A program made the translations under genes and the position numbers. Positions 1 through 12,430 of a DNA stretch of 64,000 bases are shown here, one piece after another. Source of the DNA: Branchiostoma floridae. Lineage: Eukaryota > Chordata > Leptocardii > Amphioxiformes > Branchiostomatidae. Under the pieces are notes generated by a model. It searched no databases. It saw only the letters and a list, made by a program, of their open reading frames with translations, and was not told the origin of the DNA. Position 1 is the stretch's first letter, and each line of letters opens with the position of its first letter. The stretch spans positions 15,713,704-15,777,703 of the forward strand of contig NC_049982.1 in the NCBI RefSeq assembly GCF_000003815.2, given 5' to 3'.

Positions 1-166
1 CTTTTGATGATGTCTTCTATTTGGATGGTTCTCTTCCAATTTTTATCTTCATTGGCAAAGACAGTCATGGTCATAGTCAATACGTAGAGCTTGCTTGTTG
101 TTGGTTTCAAGTAATTCAAACTGAAGTATGACAATTCATGCAAACATCTGATCTTGGACTCCACAG

Positions 167-3100
167 AAGCGCCAGCGTTACCGTGGCAGTGACTCGGAGG
201 GAGAGCTGGACGATGTGAGCCTGCTGAAGCAGCAGCTGCAGGAGAGGATCAGCCTGCTGTCGGAGGAGAGTCAGGCCAGGATGGATGACGACATAGAAAC
301 TGTGAGCACCATATTTACATGTCCTACTGATCAGTTAGTTCTACTGTCCTTGTTACTATCTTCGTACTATCCACGCTATCTATTCTATGCTGAATACTGT
401 ATATCTACCTTGTCCTTGGTGCTGAATACTTAACACAATATCAACTCAGTCCATATTGCCGAATACTAAATATCTACCCTGTCCTTGGTGCTTAATACTA
501 TTCATACCTTAGTATGTCCTTAGTACTGAATCTACTTTGCCCTTGGTGCCAAATGATATGCAAAGTCTCTACCCTACCCTCTTCATTGCTGAATACTGTA
601 CAAACTGTCTACTCTGTCCTTGGTGCTGAATTCTATGTGCACTTACTAACGTTGCTCCTGGTACTGACTATTATTGATACTAGACAAACTGCCCTTAACG
701 CTGAATAGCACTCACACTATTTCTGGCTGCTAAATTCCCTGCCCATGGTGCTAAATACCCTTAACATGGATCACACACTCTCCTTATGGCTGTCCACACC
801 AACACCCCTCTAGCACTTGTTTGGCCAATATGTTCCCCCCTAACACCAGCCCCCCTGCTCCCCAGATCCGTGTGGAGATGCTACAGGAGCGAGCGCAGGC
901 CCTGAAGGACCAGGAGGAGCGGCTGGGGGGGCTCCTGTCATCACTGCAGATGGAGAGGGCTCGAGAGGTCAGTGCTTACTGTGCATATTGCATATGGTAC
1001 AAATAGAGCATATATGATTTGGTGCTTTCTGGGATCACAGTTTCATGTTGCCAATGTCACCAAATCTGAGGTCTTAGTATTGGGGTTTAATACTTATTAT
1101 ATAGTATCAGTTCTAAGGTTCAATAACGAGGGCGAGGTATTGAAAGTTGATGCAGAGAGCCAATTTAGGCTAATGTGGAGAGTCCAATGATTTAAAGCAA
1201 TAATGAAATTCCGTAATAGAATGCAATGCAACACAATATATTACATGTTGGAGGACTCATGCCGTTCTTTTGTTCAGCTTGCCACCATAGAGGAGCAGAG
1301 AGAAGCGCTGAACAAGCTGACCACCAACCTCGTTGACGAGCTGAGTGACAAGGGGGTGCTGACTGACCCTGAGTGTAAAAAAGTCATTGAGCAGCACAAA
1401 AAGGTACAGACCAACTTCTGGCTGTTGAATCATAATATATCATTTGTTGATCGAAAATAAATGATCATGTTGATAAGAGTTAGACATGCAGGTAATAAGA
1501 TTAGCAAGGTAATAGTTACTAAAGCAACAGTTTATTGGATAATATATACATAGAATGGTGTAAAATTTAGGTTAATCCCTTGTCTTCAAATGGTTAACCA
1601 GTAATGAGGGCAAGCATTAAAGTTGACAAATAAAATCCTTAATTGTTTAGGATGTGGACAAACTTGAGAAGAAGCTGCACCACCAGCGCCAGCGGCAGGA
1701 GGAGGAGCTGAAGAAGAAGCTGACAGAGAAGATGATGCAGCGGGAGAAGTCCATGCTCCAGCTGCATGAGGAGAGGCTGAGGGAGATCCACAGTCAGGAG
1801 GCCAGCAAGACTGCTGCAAGATTCAAGATGGCTGCCATGAAGAACAAGTACATGATGGAGAGCGAAAAGCAACGGTAAGGACATAATATCATTGTTGTCT
1901 GACATATGATAATAATGGCCAATGATTCTTCCATTTTCTTCATCTGAAAAGCAAGAACTTTTGACAGTGCAGCTTAATGATGATATCTAAACACTGAGGT
2001 GGTGCTTGAAAGCTAATCACATTCAGCATGCTGCATCTCCACATTTCAGCATACCAATTGATTCATCAGAATTTTGAGGACCGTTTGTGAAGACAATCTC
2101 TTTTCAATGCTTTATATCCATGCACTTCTTTCCCTTACCTGCTACCTCTTGAAGTGGAAGAAAATCTTACGCTAACAAAGGCTTCCAAGACTCTGATCAA
2201 GATGATGATGATGATGATGACTGTGAGACATCTTTCTTTGGGTCCAGGATGACCATGGTTAAACACTACCATCATTCTGAGTTAGCAGAGGCTAGGTACA
2301 TTTGTAACTTTGGTGTTTCTGCTCACTGGCATTGCTCTTTTGGTGTTCATACATTACAAAAGCATGTTGGAAAAGTGTGGTGGGCAAAAGGATACATGGA
2401 TTGAACCTTTTAAGGGTACTAATGTATTCATATGAGAAAACAAAAGAAACCTGAAACAATGAGCTGCAGGCTGTCTACTAGTATTATTTGTACAATTGTC
2501 ATAACATGATATATGTCATTGATTTAAAGCTTTGTTTCCTATGTAGGGCAGATACTAATAACCTAAGTTCTCTTTAGTTTACTGTATGTGTTCCCAAAAG
2601 GTGCTTGTGAAGGAGATCTGAAAATTATTTCATTTGAAAACCTTCAGTCAAGTGTATCAGACTGTATCTGTCTAGTTCTATAGGTATCTAGTGGTCTGTC
2701 TGTCAAGTCTTGCACACCATATAGTGAATTTTCTTCTCACAGTATACTTAATTTCACAATTCAACTGGTCAAGGGAACTCATCAAACAGTAAATCATGTG
2801 TTGAGATGTTTGTCTTGTTTCCGTTTCCAGGCAGAAGATGGAGCGAGGCGTAGAGCAGAACCTTGAGGACTACAGACGACAGTGGGATATGAAGAGGAAA
2901 CAGGCACTGCAAGAACAGGTGAGATGTTATATATTTTATGCTTCACCTGTCATTTCATCTGTGTCACCAGTAATGCTTTACCTGTATTGTGCCCCCTATA
3001 ATTCATCACCTGTAACATCTCTCTTGTAACATCTATCCTATAAATCACCACAATGTTGTCCCCAACAGGAGCTGAAGTTTATCTCCGGGCTGGTGAAGAC

Positions 3101-5546
3101 AGGCAGGTTTGAGCGGGAGGAGCTGTTCTCTGTCCTGACTCTCCTCTTCCCCCACAACACTGACATCAGTCAGATCCTGGAGAAAATCTACACAGAGGAG
3201 TCCCACTCAAGTGATGAGTCGGATGGTGGGCGCAGGAAAAAGTCTCGGTGCGGATGTATACCCATTGCATTTGATCTTTAGACTTCAGAAGTGAATTTAT
3301 TTATTTATTCAGAAGTGTTAGGGATTAGTGAAGTTTAGTTGTTGGGGATTCTCACAGTCCTTCAGTTAGCAGTTGGTTAGATGCTATCTAATCTCATAAA
3401 AAGTCTTGGTATGAGATTTTGAATACTAATAACAAGGTGTTTTGTAATTGTGCAGAGGAATCTCTAGAAGGGAGAGCACGTTAGCCTTGAGGATCAGGGA
3501 GGCCACACTAGGACCTTACACTCCACCTCCTTCCACCAAGAAGAAGAAGAGGAAAGAAGGGTAGGATTAGATAAAACATGCACATATTCTAATTTAAGCA
3601 CCATGGTATTGCTTTTTGACAGGAAAGTGTTCACATAAACTAATTCATGTCAAATCTGTCCCTCCCTATTTTCAAGTCTTGAAACCTTGTCTTAAATCAT
3701 TTTTGATCTACATGGTTGAAAGACAATTTGATAAATTTGCCTGGAGATGGAAAACCACCCTTCAACCTTTAAAATTTACACACAAATTGTGCAGATAAAA
3801 TGATTGATTCTGCTGTTTATTCCTGCTCAAGTTTAGCAACATGAAATATCTGTCTTGTATGACCTTTGTGTATTTTTGCCAATGATAATTATTTTCTTTC
3901 AAGATTAATTAATAACACCCTTATTTTTACTGTTTATTGTTGATTTTTTCTTTGCTCCTTTTATATGAAGTCACAAGAAAGTGCCTGGCAAAATGACAGG
4001 GGTTTCTTGTCATTGAGAACAATCAAAGTAATAAAAGTCAATTTCACAAATCAGTCCAGCAGTACAGTTGTATGTTTAGGTCAGAATTCTTGCAATACTA
4101 ATGAGAGCTGTCCTATCTTGATTCTTCTCAATGTTGTGTGTTGTTGTTGTTGTTGTGATGAGTGTCTTGTATGGTTGATCTGTGACCAATCTGTATCAGA
4201 TTTCTCTGTTTACCCTGCTGTCATTAAGGGTGTCTCCATGGACCTGTAATGATCTGTGTGATTCACTTTCTGATCTATCTTATCTAGTGCCTTAAAGAGA
4301 TTAAAAAAGAAGAAACACCTTCCGCCCCTGAGGAATGCTCCAGAAACCCGCCCTGAGCCGTTGGGAGGGGTGGATTCCCCTCACCTTCAGGAATAGGGAT
4401 GATCTTCAAGGTCATGGGTCGGTGCTTCACTGTACTGTGGTTCAACATCTGAATGTTCGGCTCTTGCATTTTTTCCCTATCGCAGCTGTATAGCAAGCAA
4501 CATGCATTCTCAATATGCAACCTTTCTTCTCTTACAAGTACTTTTTTTCTGCATCTTTACAATACATGTATATGATGCGCCTCTGAGCTTATAACCATAT
4601 TCAGTAGCAGCTTCTATTACTGTGCTGATGCTTCTCAAGTGTTGCTATGATCTCAGGTTAGCTGATATCCCGTAGTCTTCAAGCAGAGGTTCGGCTACGA
4701 CTGTTTTGGGCATTTATATTGGGCTTTCTATTTTGTGCTGTTTTCTTTATGTCTAAAGAAAACAGCACAAAATAGAAGTCCCAATAAAACGCCTAAAAAC
4801 ACGCCAAAAACAGCAGGAGACAATCCTCTGCTTGGAGTATAATATCCCCAAGGCCATGTTACATTTTCACTCTCATTGGTGAGACCTGACCATTACTTTT
4901 ACAATCTCCTAGTGTGGTCAGGGTCATCAGGCTTTCTTGATTTATGCTGTCTCAACTCCCAAGCACTTAGCTAGCAGCATTAGCTGTCATTTCTATCGAT
5001 GCTGAACATGCTTTAGCACTTCTCACTATGAGTTAAAATACATATAAATGTTGGTCTGTGATGTCTCATGTCAGAAACAAATTAGACTGACTTCAGACAG
5101 TTAGTAACTTGGAAGTAAAGCACTTGTAAAGAGAAAATATAAGAATTCTCAGAATCAAATGCAAGTACTGGCAAACCTTCCTATTGAAGGTACAAGTCTA
5201 CATTACAGGTACCTGTATCAGTTGTGTACTATACATCCCCCTGAAAAGATTTACGATATGCATGCTAGTTATGTATACTGTGAGTTTGCATTGTTTCTTT
5301 GAAGCATCATGTTTTTACAAAATGAAATTATCAATAGGATTAAATGTAAGTTACTTCTGTACATGCAAAAATGAAATTTAATCCCTAATCTTCATAAAAT
5401 CAGATGTTTTTTCAATTGCTTTTTTTTATTCTAATCCCCTTCTTTAATCTTCTAATCCCCTTCTCAGCTCAAAGAGATTGAAGAAACCAAAGGAGCCTCG
5501 ACCAGATCCTTTGGGAGGGTCTGAATCACCTGACCTGGCACACTGA
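167..5546 (+). CDS. C-terminal part of a large coiled-coil protein (8 exons seen, 5' end outside window)
   Basis: Exons 167-301, 866-967, 1278-1403, 1651-1874, 2831-2918, 3069-3247, 3456-3560 and 5468-5546 all have AG/GT borders and join in one frame to 345 residues plus TGA. The first two thirds is Glu/Lys/Gln-rich heptad sequence (for example KLEKKLHHQRQRQEEELKKK), a long coiled coil. A short hydrophobic block (FEREELFSVLTLLFP) follows, then an acidic-Ser stretch, a KKKKRK basic cluster and a Pro-rich tail (RPDPLGG). There is no start Met, so the gene continues leftward. I do not recognise the family securely. A limbin/EVC2-like ciliary protein is a weak guess from coiled-coil character and 4p16-type neighbours. 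A second possible last exon lies at 4288-4396. Confidence 0.8.
328..780. repeat. Degenerate intronic minisatellite
   Basis: The first visible intron consists of about a dozen diverged units of roughly 21-40 bp. Each contains variants of GCTGAATACT followed by CTACCYTGTCCTTGGT. Units differ in length and spacing, so this is an old, decayed tandem array. It creates small spurious open frames. Confidence 0.7.
4288..4396 (+). CDS. Alternative terminal exon, homologous to the exon at 5468-5546
   Basis: After a TATCTAG acceptor this segment continues the phase-2 end of exon 3456-3560 and encodes 35 residues before TAG. Its product contains KRLKK, then RPEPLGGVDSPHL. The downstream terminal exon has KRLKKPKEPRPDPLGGSESP. 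Both join in the same phase, so they look like duplicated, mutually exclusive last exons. An AATAAA for this version is not obvious, and its expression is inferred. Confidence 0.6.
4664..4847. mobile_element. Fold-back MITE (about 85-bp arms)
   Basis: Two imperfect inverted arms (4664-4749 and 4754-4847) are separated by the 4-base loop TGTC. The inner part is almost perfect (GTGCTGTTTTCTTTA pairs with TAAAGAAAACAGCAC). The outer ends share the inverted block CAAGCAGAGG. It lies between the two alternative last exons of the coiled-coil gene. No coding capacity. Confidence 0.75.
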
Positions 5547-6260
5547 TGGGCACGGCTGTCAGGGAACCTGTCCGTCTTGGACCTTCTCGGAAACCTAGAC
5601 CCAATGACTTTTGTTAACAATCAAGGGCAGCTGTTAAAATGTCTTGAATAATTAAGGGATACGTTTTGTGAAAACATCAGTCTATTATTCGTAACATAGA
5701 ATTGAATCAAAGTAATTTTTAAATTATATTTCATATGTATTTTTGAGAGAAAAACAGAGACCTGCATGTATTTTAAAGCCAGTCTTTTATATGTATATAT
5801 TGCAGTTTCTAACCTTTGACCACTTGCACGTACTAATTATTTTAGCTATGTTTGCTATTATTAAGTGCAATAACCAAAACTCCTGCAGACTCTAGATGGA
5901 TTCATCCTTTTGTAAACACTTGGAGATACATTATAATTTTGTCTGGGTGAATTCAATAAGACTACATATACATGAAACTTGTACATAAAGCAAATCGTGA
6001 CAATACTGCTCTCTGATCATGGCTATGTTCCAACTTGACTATTTGAAGAGGCAGCTTTTATCAATCGATTGACCTTGTGAAAGTCAAGGATAAATTGTGC
6101 TTGTGTAGTGTAAATTCTTTGATGGATATTTTCAAAATGCTATTGCAATTATGTAACTTTTGTATTTTCTGTAGCTTTTTTTAAAAACAAGCAGCATGTA
6201 CAGAACATGACAGAGCTTTCCAGAAAAAAAATAAAACTGATGCAAGAGAAACTCTATCCT
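5547..6260 (+). other. 3' UTR of the coiled-coil gene, with poly(A) signal
   Basis: AT-rich non-coding sequence follows the TGA. A canonical AATAAA at 6230-6235 is a reasonable cleavage signal. Between 6260 and 6840 I see only AT-rich DNA with a short (CA)n run near 6390. Confidence 0.5.
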
Positions 6261-6839
6261 TAAGGAACTTTTTGAAACTACATGTATGTATATGCTAAAT
6301 GAGCATATTGTCTTTTTATGTTTTGGGATGTCTACAGTAAGAGCAAAGACATCAATAGAACCAATGCTCAGCTACACATCTCTTGACACAGACACACACA
6401 CACACACCCAAAACATCGCCATTTTCATGTAGATAATCCATAGCAAGATGACTTTTTTACATTGCCCCTCAAATTGGTTTTGTAACTTTTGTCAGGCCAT
6501 GTCAGACACATTGTACATGTATTCAGCCATTGCCTGAGATTACTTAATCTAATTAAAAGAGTACTTGGGGAGTTTAGCACAATACTGAATGCTTTTTGAT
6601 GTACACAAGACTAGTGGGTACTGTACTTAATTGTATAATATGAAACAGCCTGGTTGATATACTGACTAAAATGAATATTTATCAGAAAATAACACTCTTT
6701 TGGAGTTCAATCATTCTATCATATTTTAGTAGTTTCATTTGAGCTACCCTAAGTTTTACTACTTATAATAATGCTGATTTAACATTCTAACAAGGAAGGA
6801 ATAGAGTTCACAAGGAACATGAAGTCCCAACATTAATTT

Positions 6840-7596
6840 TTATAGTATTTATTGGTTTTCTATTAAATAAATGAAAGGAAACATGTCTGAAGTGAAGTAA
6901 TTATAACGGATGTTGCCCAGCATTAAATGGTGTTTGAGCAAATGTGGTTGAAAGGCTGTGGGTCAATGTACAGCTACAGATGAACAACATTACTAGAAAT
7001 ATCAATTTTCACACAAAATTGTACAACAAAAAACCCTGAGAGTTTGTATATTGTGAACATATTGAATATTTGTAGCAAAACTGTAATCTAATCCAGTTTT
7101 CTTACTGCCCATGAATATGACTCCCTTTTGTAAAAGTTTATACCTCATTTTTGTCTAACTCTAACCCTCCCCAAGGTAAATTCACTCTCCCCTTATCATA
7201 CATTTTGTATTGTACATTTTTACCCTGTATACGTAGTATGTACATATCATAACTGTACAAGGCAAACAACTTGTACTGTATTATAAGTACAAGGTAAGAA
7301 GCTATAACAGAGTATAACAGACTTTCTTATTCAAAACATGACAGCTCTGTATCTTATATAACCAGACCAGTAAAACCAAAACTACCTTAATTCATAAGTA
7401 CTCCCATCTGTATCAAAGATTGTAGTACGTAAAATCATTCAGCAACTTCCGTTTACCACTGCTATGCAGTCACATTCTGGACTGATCTTTTTCCACAAAT
7501 TGAGCTTTGGGCGAACAAACACCCTTGTAACATAATATGTATCTTCAATCTTTTCACACTGCTATAATTCTAACTATCCACTTGGTCTGCCTTTTG
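6840..7596 (-). other. Probable 3' UTR of the PRELI gene
   Basis: Non-coding AT-rich DNA lies downstream (minus strand) of the PRELI stop codon. TTTATT at 6848-6853 reads AATAAA on the minus strand. The two genes therefore converge tail-to-tail with about 0.6 kb between their signals. UTR extent is inferred. Confidence 0.45.
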
Positions 7597-10508
7597 TCAC
7601 ATCAACGTTCCCTGCTTTTGCTGTGCTTTCTGCTGAGCCACCTGAATGGCTGCTTCCTTTGCAACTTTAGCCTTCTCTTTCAGTAATATTTTCTTTTCTA
7701 CAGGTTTCTGCTCTGAAGAAACTTCCTGTCCCTTGTTAAAGAGTCTGCCCAGCACAAGTTGGAGTCCCAAGTTGGCCTTTTCTGAGTTCTTCTTGTATCT
7801 GTCCACCCCAAAGTGTTGGATGGCTCGGATGAATCCGTACATGCTAGAGGACACCCAGGCTTCCCTGTGGACTTGGGTCCAGCCATTGTTTTCTGGTGAC
7901 ACTGAGTAGACCACCTTCTCTCTAACATTCTGGATGAGTGAAATAAAAAGGAGATGCCACATGTCTAAAAAGCCTGAAAGTTACTGATCCATTATCATGG
8001 AAAATAAGCAAACATCATACATTTCATACAAAATACTGAACTGTACAAAAAGGTTCATGTTTGTATCGCTATGTATATACATTGTACAATGTTCATGTAT
8101 TTAGCCAAACTCAAGATGAACATCTTTCTCTCACCATAATTCTGGTAAAGTTGAGGTTCCATGTGAATGTTGTGAAGGTTTTTGCAACGGGGTCCACCAC
8201 AGACTCTTCCACTACGGATGCAAACCTGGGGGTACCTGAAGGGAGGAATCGCTCCCCCCACTTGGGTAAATGGTTTGTCTTGGTCAGCAGTCGGAAGCTG
8301 TGGAGCTTGTTGTCTTCTACCTTTCTCGAGATTACATCTTCACTTAGAACATGTTTACTGAAAAAACAAAGAAAGATATCTCTTTCAACAACAAGTTACA
8401 CTGCATATCCCATATAATATGAGAACAATTTCCATATGTATGTGCCAGTATTATACAGTTACATGGTTTGTGTTAACATTAGCAGCCGTTGCAAACATCA
8501 TCAATAGAAAGTTTGCTGAAGTCTCTAAAGCACTCCCGGCACTTGATCTCTGTCAACTGCCCACCTTCCTACCCGCTACAAACAAGCTCCCCACCCTGCA
8601 TGTTTGGGATGTGTATCAGCGGCTTCTGGTTGTCAAGACGTCAAAGGCACCGGGTCTAGACAATATTCCCCTGAAGCTACTCCGTGAGTTTGCCTGCGAA
8701 CTGTCTACACCGTTCTGCCACATCCTTAATACATCATTCCAGGAGGGAGTTGTACCGAACCAGTGGAAGCAGGCGGTCGTTGTACCCCTTCCTAAGACTC
8801 ACCCTGTCAGTTTAGATCAGCTACGACCTATCTCCTTAACTTCTCAGTTTTCGAAGATAGCAGAGTACTTTGCATTGAAATGGATTCTACATGACATTAA
8901 GTTTGACAAGAGACAGTATGGCAGCCTTAAAGGCCGCTCAACCGTTCACGCCCTAGTCAGCTTAGTGGACAATCTATGCAAAGACACTGATGCTTCAAAA
9001 TCCATCTGTACTTTGGTAGCTACCGACTTTTCTAAGGCCTTCGATCGAGTNNNNNNNNNNNNNNNNNNNNNNNNNNNNNNNNNNNNNNNNNNNNNNNNNN
9101 NNNNNNNNNNNNNNNNNNNNNNNNNNNNNNNNNNNNNNNNNNNNNNNNNNGACTTCATCTCCGATAGGAAGCAGTGTGTTCGGTACCGTGGTGCGCTGTC
9201 CAGTTGGGAACATCTCTCCTGTGGTGTTGCTCAGGGCACCTTACTCGGTCCCATCCTGTTTCTGACTCTTATTGACGATGCCGCAGGTAACACCAACATT
9301 CCTACGTGGAAGTACGTGGATGACATGAATCTGCTGGAGTCTAGAGCCCTCCACCAGCCTTCCACCCTTCAACATGAGCTGGACGAGCTACACGCATGGT
9401 CTACCAGCTGTTGAACAGTGGCAAGTGCCTCACCATGCATGTGACCTTCTGTCGTAACCCTCCACTGCTCCCACCACTCCAGATTCGTGACACACCGTTA
9501 GCCGTTGTTCCCAGTCTTAAAGTTCTTGGACTACATGTCCAAAAGGATCTGCGATGGGACAAACAGGTTGACCAAATGCAGAAGTCCTCGTCGAGGAAGC
9601 TCTACCTCCTCAAACGGCTAAGGAAGTTCGCGCTGTCATCAGCCGACTTGACAACTATTTACACAGGCTATATCAGGCCAATTCTTGAATATGCGGCCCC
9701 TGCATGGTCACCTGGGCTGACACGCATACAATCGGACAAGCTGGAGAGAATCCAGAAGCGAGCGTGCCGCATCATCTTAGGCAACGCCTACACAGGCTAC
9801 CTTCCTGCACTGCAAACCCTCGGACTTGTTACCCTAGCAGAAAGAAGGGAGCAGCTCTGTCTCAAGTTTGCACGGACATTGCTGAACTCGGAATACAGAG
9901 AATGGCTGCCTGCGACAAGATTCCAGATCTCTGGTCGGGCCACCAGAAATAGCCACAAATTGAACAGTCATATGTCCAGAACAAACCGATATAGCAACTC
10001 ACCGATTCCCTATATGAGCAACCTGCTCAATGCATACGGACCATAATTCCAGCATTAGTCATTACTATATCCACATCACCAAAACAATACTCCCCTGTTA
10101 TCAGACAATCGTCCAAATGAAATTTCAACCTATGTATATATGTATATAGTACTTATTCCTAGTAGTAATATGTAATATTTGAATGTTTTTACTGTGTGTT
10201 TCGAATGTGAATTGAATTCAATTCAGTGGTCACACTGCGAATTTCAATAAAGTCATCATCATCATCATTATCATCATCATTACTTCAGTGCTTGAAATAG
10301 GCAGTGCCAGATTAAGCATGTCATCAAATTCCCCTTGTAGTTTTCAAGTGGAACAGCCCAAAGTGTGTTGCATTGTGCACAATATTATCATGGAGAATAT
10401 GAGATTTTCCACTGACCTGTGTGGGTTGGGGTACCTCTGCCAGACAGCAGATGCAACTTGGTCCCAGTCATTTTGCAACACAGTCGTTTTGGAGTGATAT
10501 CTGGCCAT
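7597..10508 (-). CDS. PRELID1: PRELI/MSF1-domain protein, PRELID1-like mitochondrial phosphatidic-acid carrier
   Basis: Coding exons on the minus strand are 10417-10508, 8135-8357 and 7597-7929. They join in phase to 215 residues, close to vertebrate PRELID1. The first exon encodes a start matching the family ([23 protein letters not shown]). The second has [31 protein letters not shown] and TTFTWNLNF. The third has [16 protein letters not shown] and ends in a Lys/Ala/Gln-rich helical tail like the LEA-like tail of PRELID1. PRELI proteins pair with TRIAP1 and move phosphatidic acid across the mitochondrial intermembrane space for cardiolipin synthesis. An acceptor just upstream of the start (exon edge 10538) implies a separate 5' UTR exon, probably near 12.43 kb. 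Other PRELID paralogues are less likely because of the N-terminal match. Confidence 0.93.
8470..10281 (+). mobile_element. 5'-truncated, broken non-LTR retrotransposon (CR1/L2-like reverse transcriptase)
   Basis: The reverse-transcriptase reading frame is recognisable: [42 protein letters not shown], then after a 100-N gap (9051-9150) [13 protein letters not shown] and the catalytic-type YVDD. A frameshift near 9400-9415 moves the remaining thumb and C-terminal part ([31 protein letters not shown]) into another frame, ending at 10046. The 3' end is AATAAAGTCATCATCATCAT followed by more CAT repeats to about 10281. No endonuclease domain is present, so the copy is dead. It lies in an intron of the PRELI gene on the opposite strand. 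Confidence 0.9.
9051..9150. other. Assembly gap (100 N)
   Basis: Placeholder-length N run inside the reverse-transcriptase region of the LINE. The real missing length is unknown. Confidence 0.98.
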
Positions 10509-10904
10509 TTTATAAGCAGTCGTATTTACACCCAATGTCTGTAAACAGAAGGAATAACCCAGTCAACATGTTAATGTCACTAATGTACATCGTATACCTA
10601 CGTGCCCTTCAGACATCTTCAACTGTACAAGTGGATAGCTCTATGGTGTTTCAATACTTTATGTCATACCTGTGACGCGAAAACGTTCGATACGGGTGTT
10701 CAGGACCGGTTCGAAAGGCGTATCACACAGGCTCCATTCGAATAAATCGAACTATTTCGAGTGGGCCGAATACGGCACGGCTGGCAATTCGAATACCTGA
10801 TTCAGACGTAGGAACATTGCTGTTGCAACACTTTTTTGTTCGAGGGCACCAAATTTGTTCAACTTCTAGCGCATTTCGCATCAAAACATGGGTTTCTCAG
10901 GTGG

Positions 10905-11068
10905 GTATGACATAAATAAAATACAACACGGTGTATTCCGCATCACCCTCGGTCTCAGCGCTCCCGCAAGTCGGATCGCCCTTTGGCCGTCGGGCGATCC
11001 GACCCGCGGTCGGGTTGATACCTTGGGTGATACGGAATACACCGTGTTGTATTCTATATTTATCACAT
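10905..11068. mobile_element. Nested fold-back MITE in the PRELI 5' intron
   Basis: Outer arms at 10905-10948 and 11025-11068 are inverted copies (shared core ATACAACACGGTGTATTCCG, then CATCACCC against GGGTGATA). Inside them a second perfect 12-bp inverted repeat, GTCGGATCGCCC and GGGCGATCCGAC, flanks a 10-base loop. The whole 164-bp unit could extrude as a two-level cruciform. It opens small frames on both strands, which are artefacts of the symmetry. Confidence 0.8.
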
Positions 11069-12430
11069 CTCCATTTTTGCAGGAAGAGCATTCTTCAGTA
11101 CAATATTAATAATGAATTTGCACAAATGCCTATGATGCCACTGTTCCTAAATGGTCACAATTAAGTTCCTGCTGTCCGGGAATCTATGGGGAAAAGCCTC
11201 AATGAACTAATTTAGGGGTTCTGCCAGCAGTAACCTTCCCAAATTTGCAATCTCCATTTTTTTCAGGACAACTGGTTAAGCTTCCAGGCAAAGACCATTA
11301 CCAACTGGAACGACAGTAATATGCTGGAATTTCCAATCCTGCAATCACCTGGACCTGGGAAATTACTTGCTGCATTTATTAGGTTACATGTATTATTTCA
11401 TTTTCACACATCAAACTCTACCAAAAACTTGGAAGGCATTTCATGGCACTTTAGTGTGGAAAACAAACCTGACATATACAATGTACCATGATCTACAGTT
11501 CCATTAAGAAATTGGTACCCATCTAACCTTTCGCATATAGCATTAGCAAACAGTTCAATTATGGAACCCACTGAGGTATGGTATTGATCATATCAGCCTC
11601 TGAGCCATACTGCTAGGCAGTCTGGGTCAGCGCACACTGAATTATAATTACCTATTGCCAAGAAGGTAATGTTTTTGGTAGCACTTGTATGATTGTGAGT
11701 GGTTTAGCAACATAACTCATTCAAGAAGCATTTGGTTTGGTCATGTCCTTTAAAAAAATGATTAGATTTTGGGTCCCCTGGTCTCTGCAATCAGTGGCAA
11801 GTACGCGGGTAGCTCCTTATGACATGTTTGATTGTTGATTTAGCTCAGGAACACCAGTGCGGAACCTGTTACTGTTAGTTACTTTTGTCCATTTGCGGGT
11901 ACAAAATGACTGCAATGGAAATGAGTCGGTACTGTAAAACAAGTAAAGTACACACTACTGGGTTCTGATTGGGAGGGGTAGTGAGAAGTTGCTACGTGAC
12001 AGACAACACATAGCCTTGCACTAGTAGCTCATGTTACACTTACAGGCATAGCTGTCCTGACCGGGTCACCATCCCAGTCGCAACAGTACTTTTCAGCAAC
12101 ACCCAGGGCCCTGATATCTAAGTTCTAAGTTCAAAACAACGAATTAGAAAACACCTAGAAGTAAGAAACATGCCTGTGTTTGCATGCCTGTCCCAATTAT
12201 ACTAATTTATAGCACAGTCACCGGTCCGCTGATCATGAGGTAGGTGAGCACATGGCCTCGCCTCCGACGCCACTTTCTACCTAAAATATCAGTCGGAACT
12301 GACATATCTGTCACTTAAATACCGCTCATGATTTACAAATATATATCTGACTGACAAAGCAGACTGTACAATTCAGTGACAGCGACTTAAAACACACTAA
12401 AATGCCGGAAAAGCTAGGACAACTGCTCAC
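11069..12430. other. Non-coding intron DNA of the PRELI gene
   Basis: No exon, repeat or RNA gene that I can support. It is inferred to be 5' intron sequence because a splice acceptor precedes the PRELI start exon and a plausible donor lies at 12430. Confidence 0.4.

Noticed and set aside
8061-8417. 118-residue plus-strand frame
   Set aside because: Antisense of the second PRELI exon and its intron edge; the minus strand has the conserved protein.
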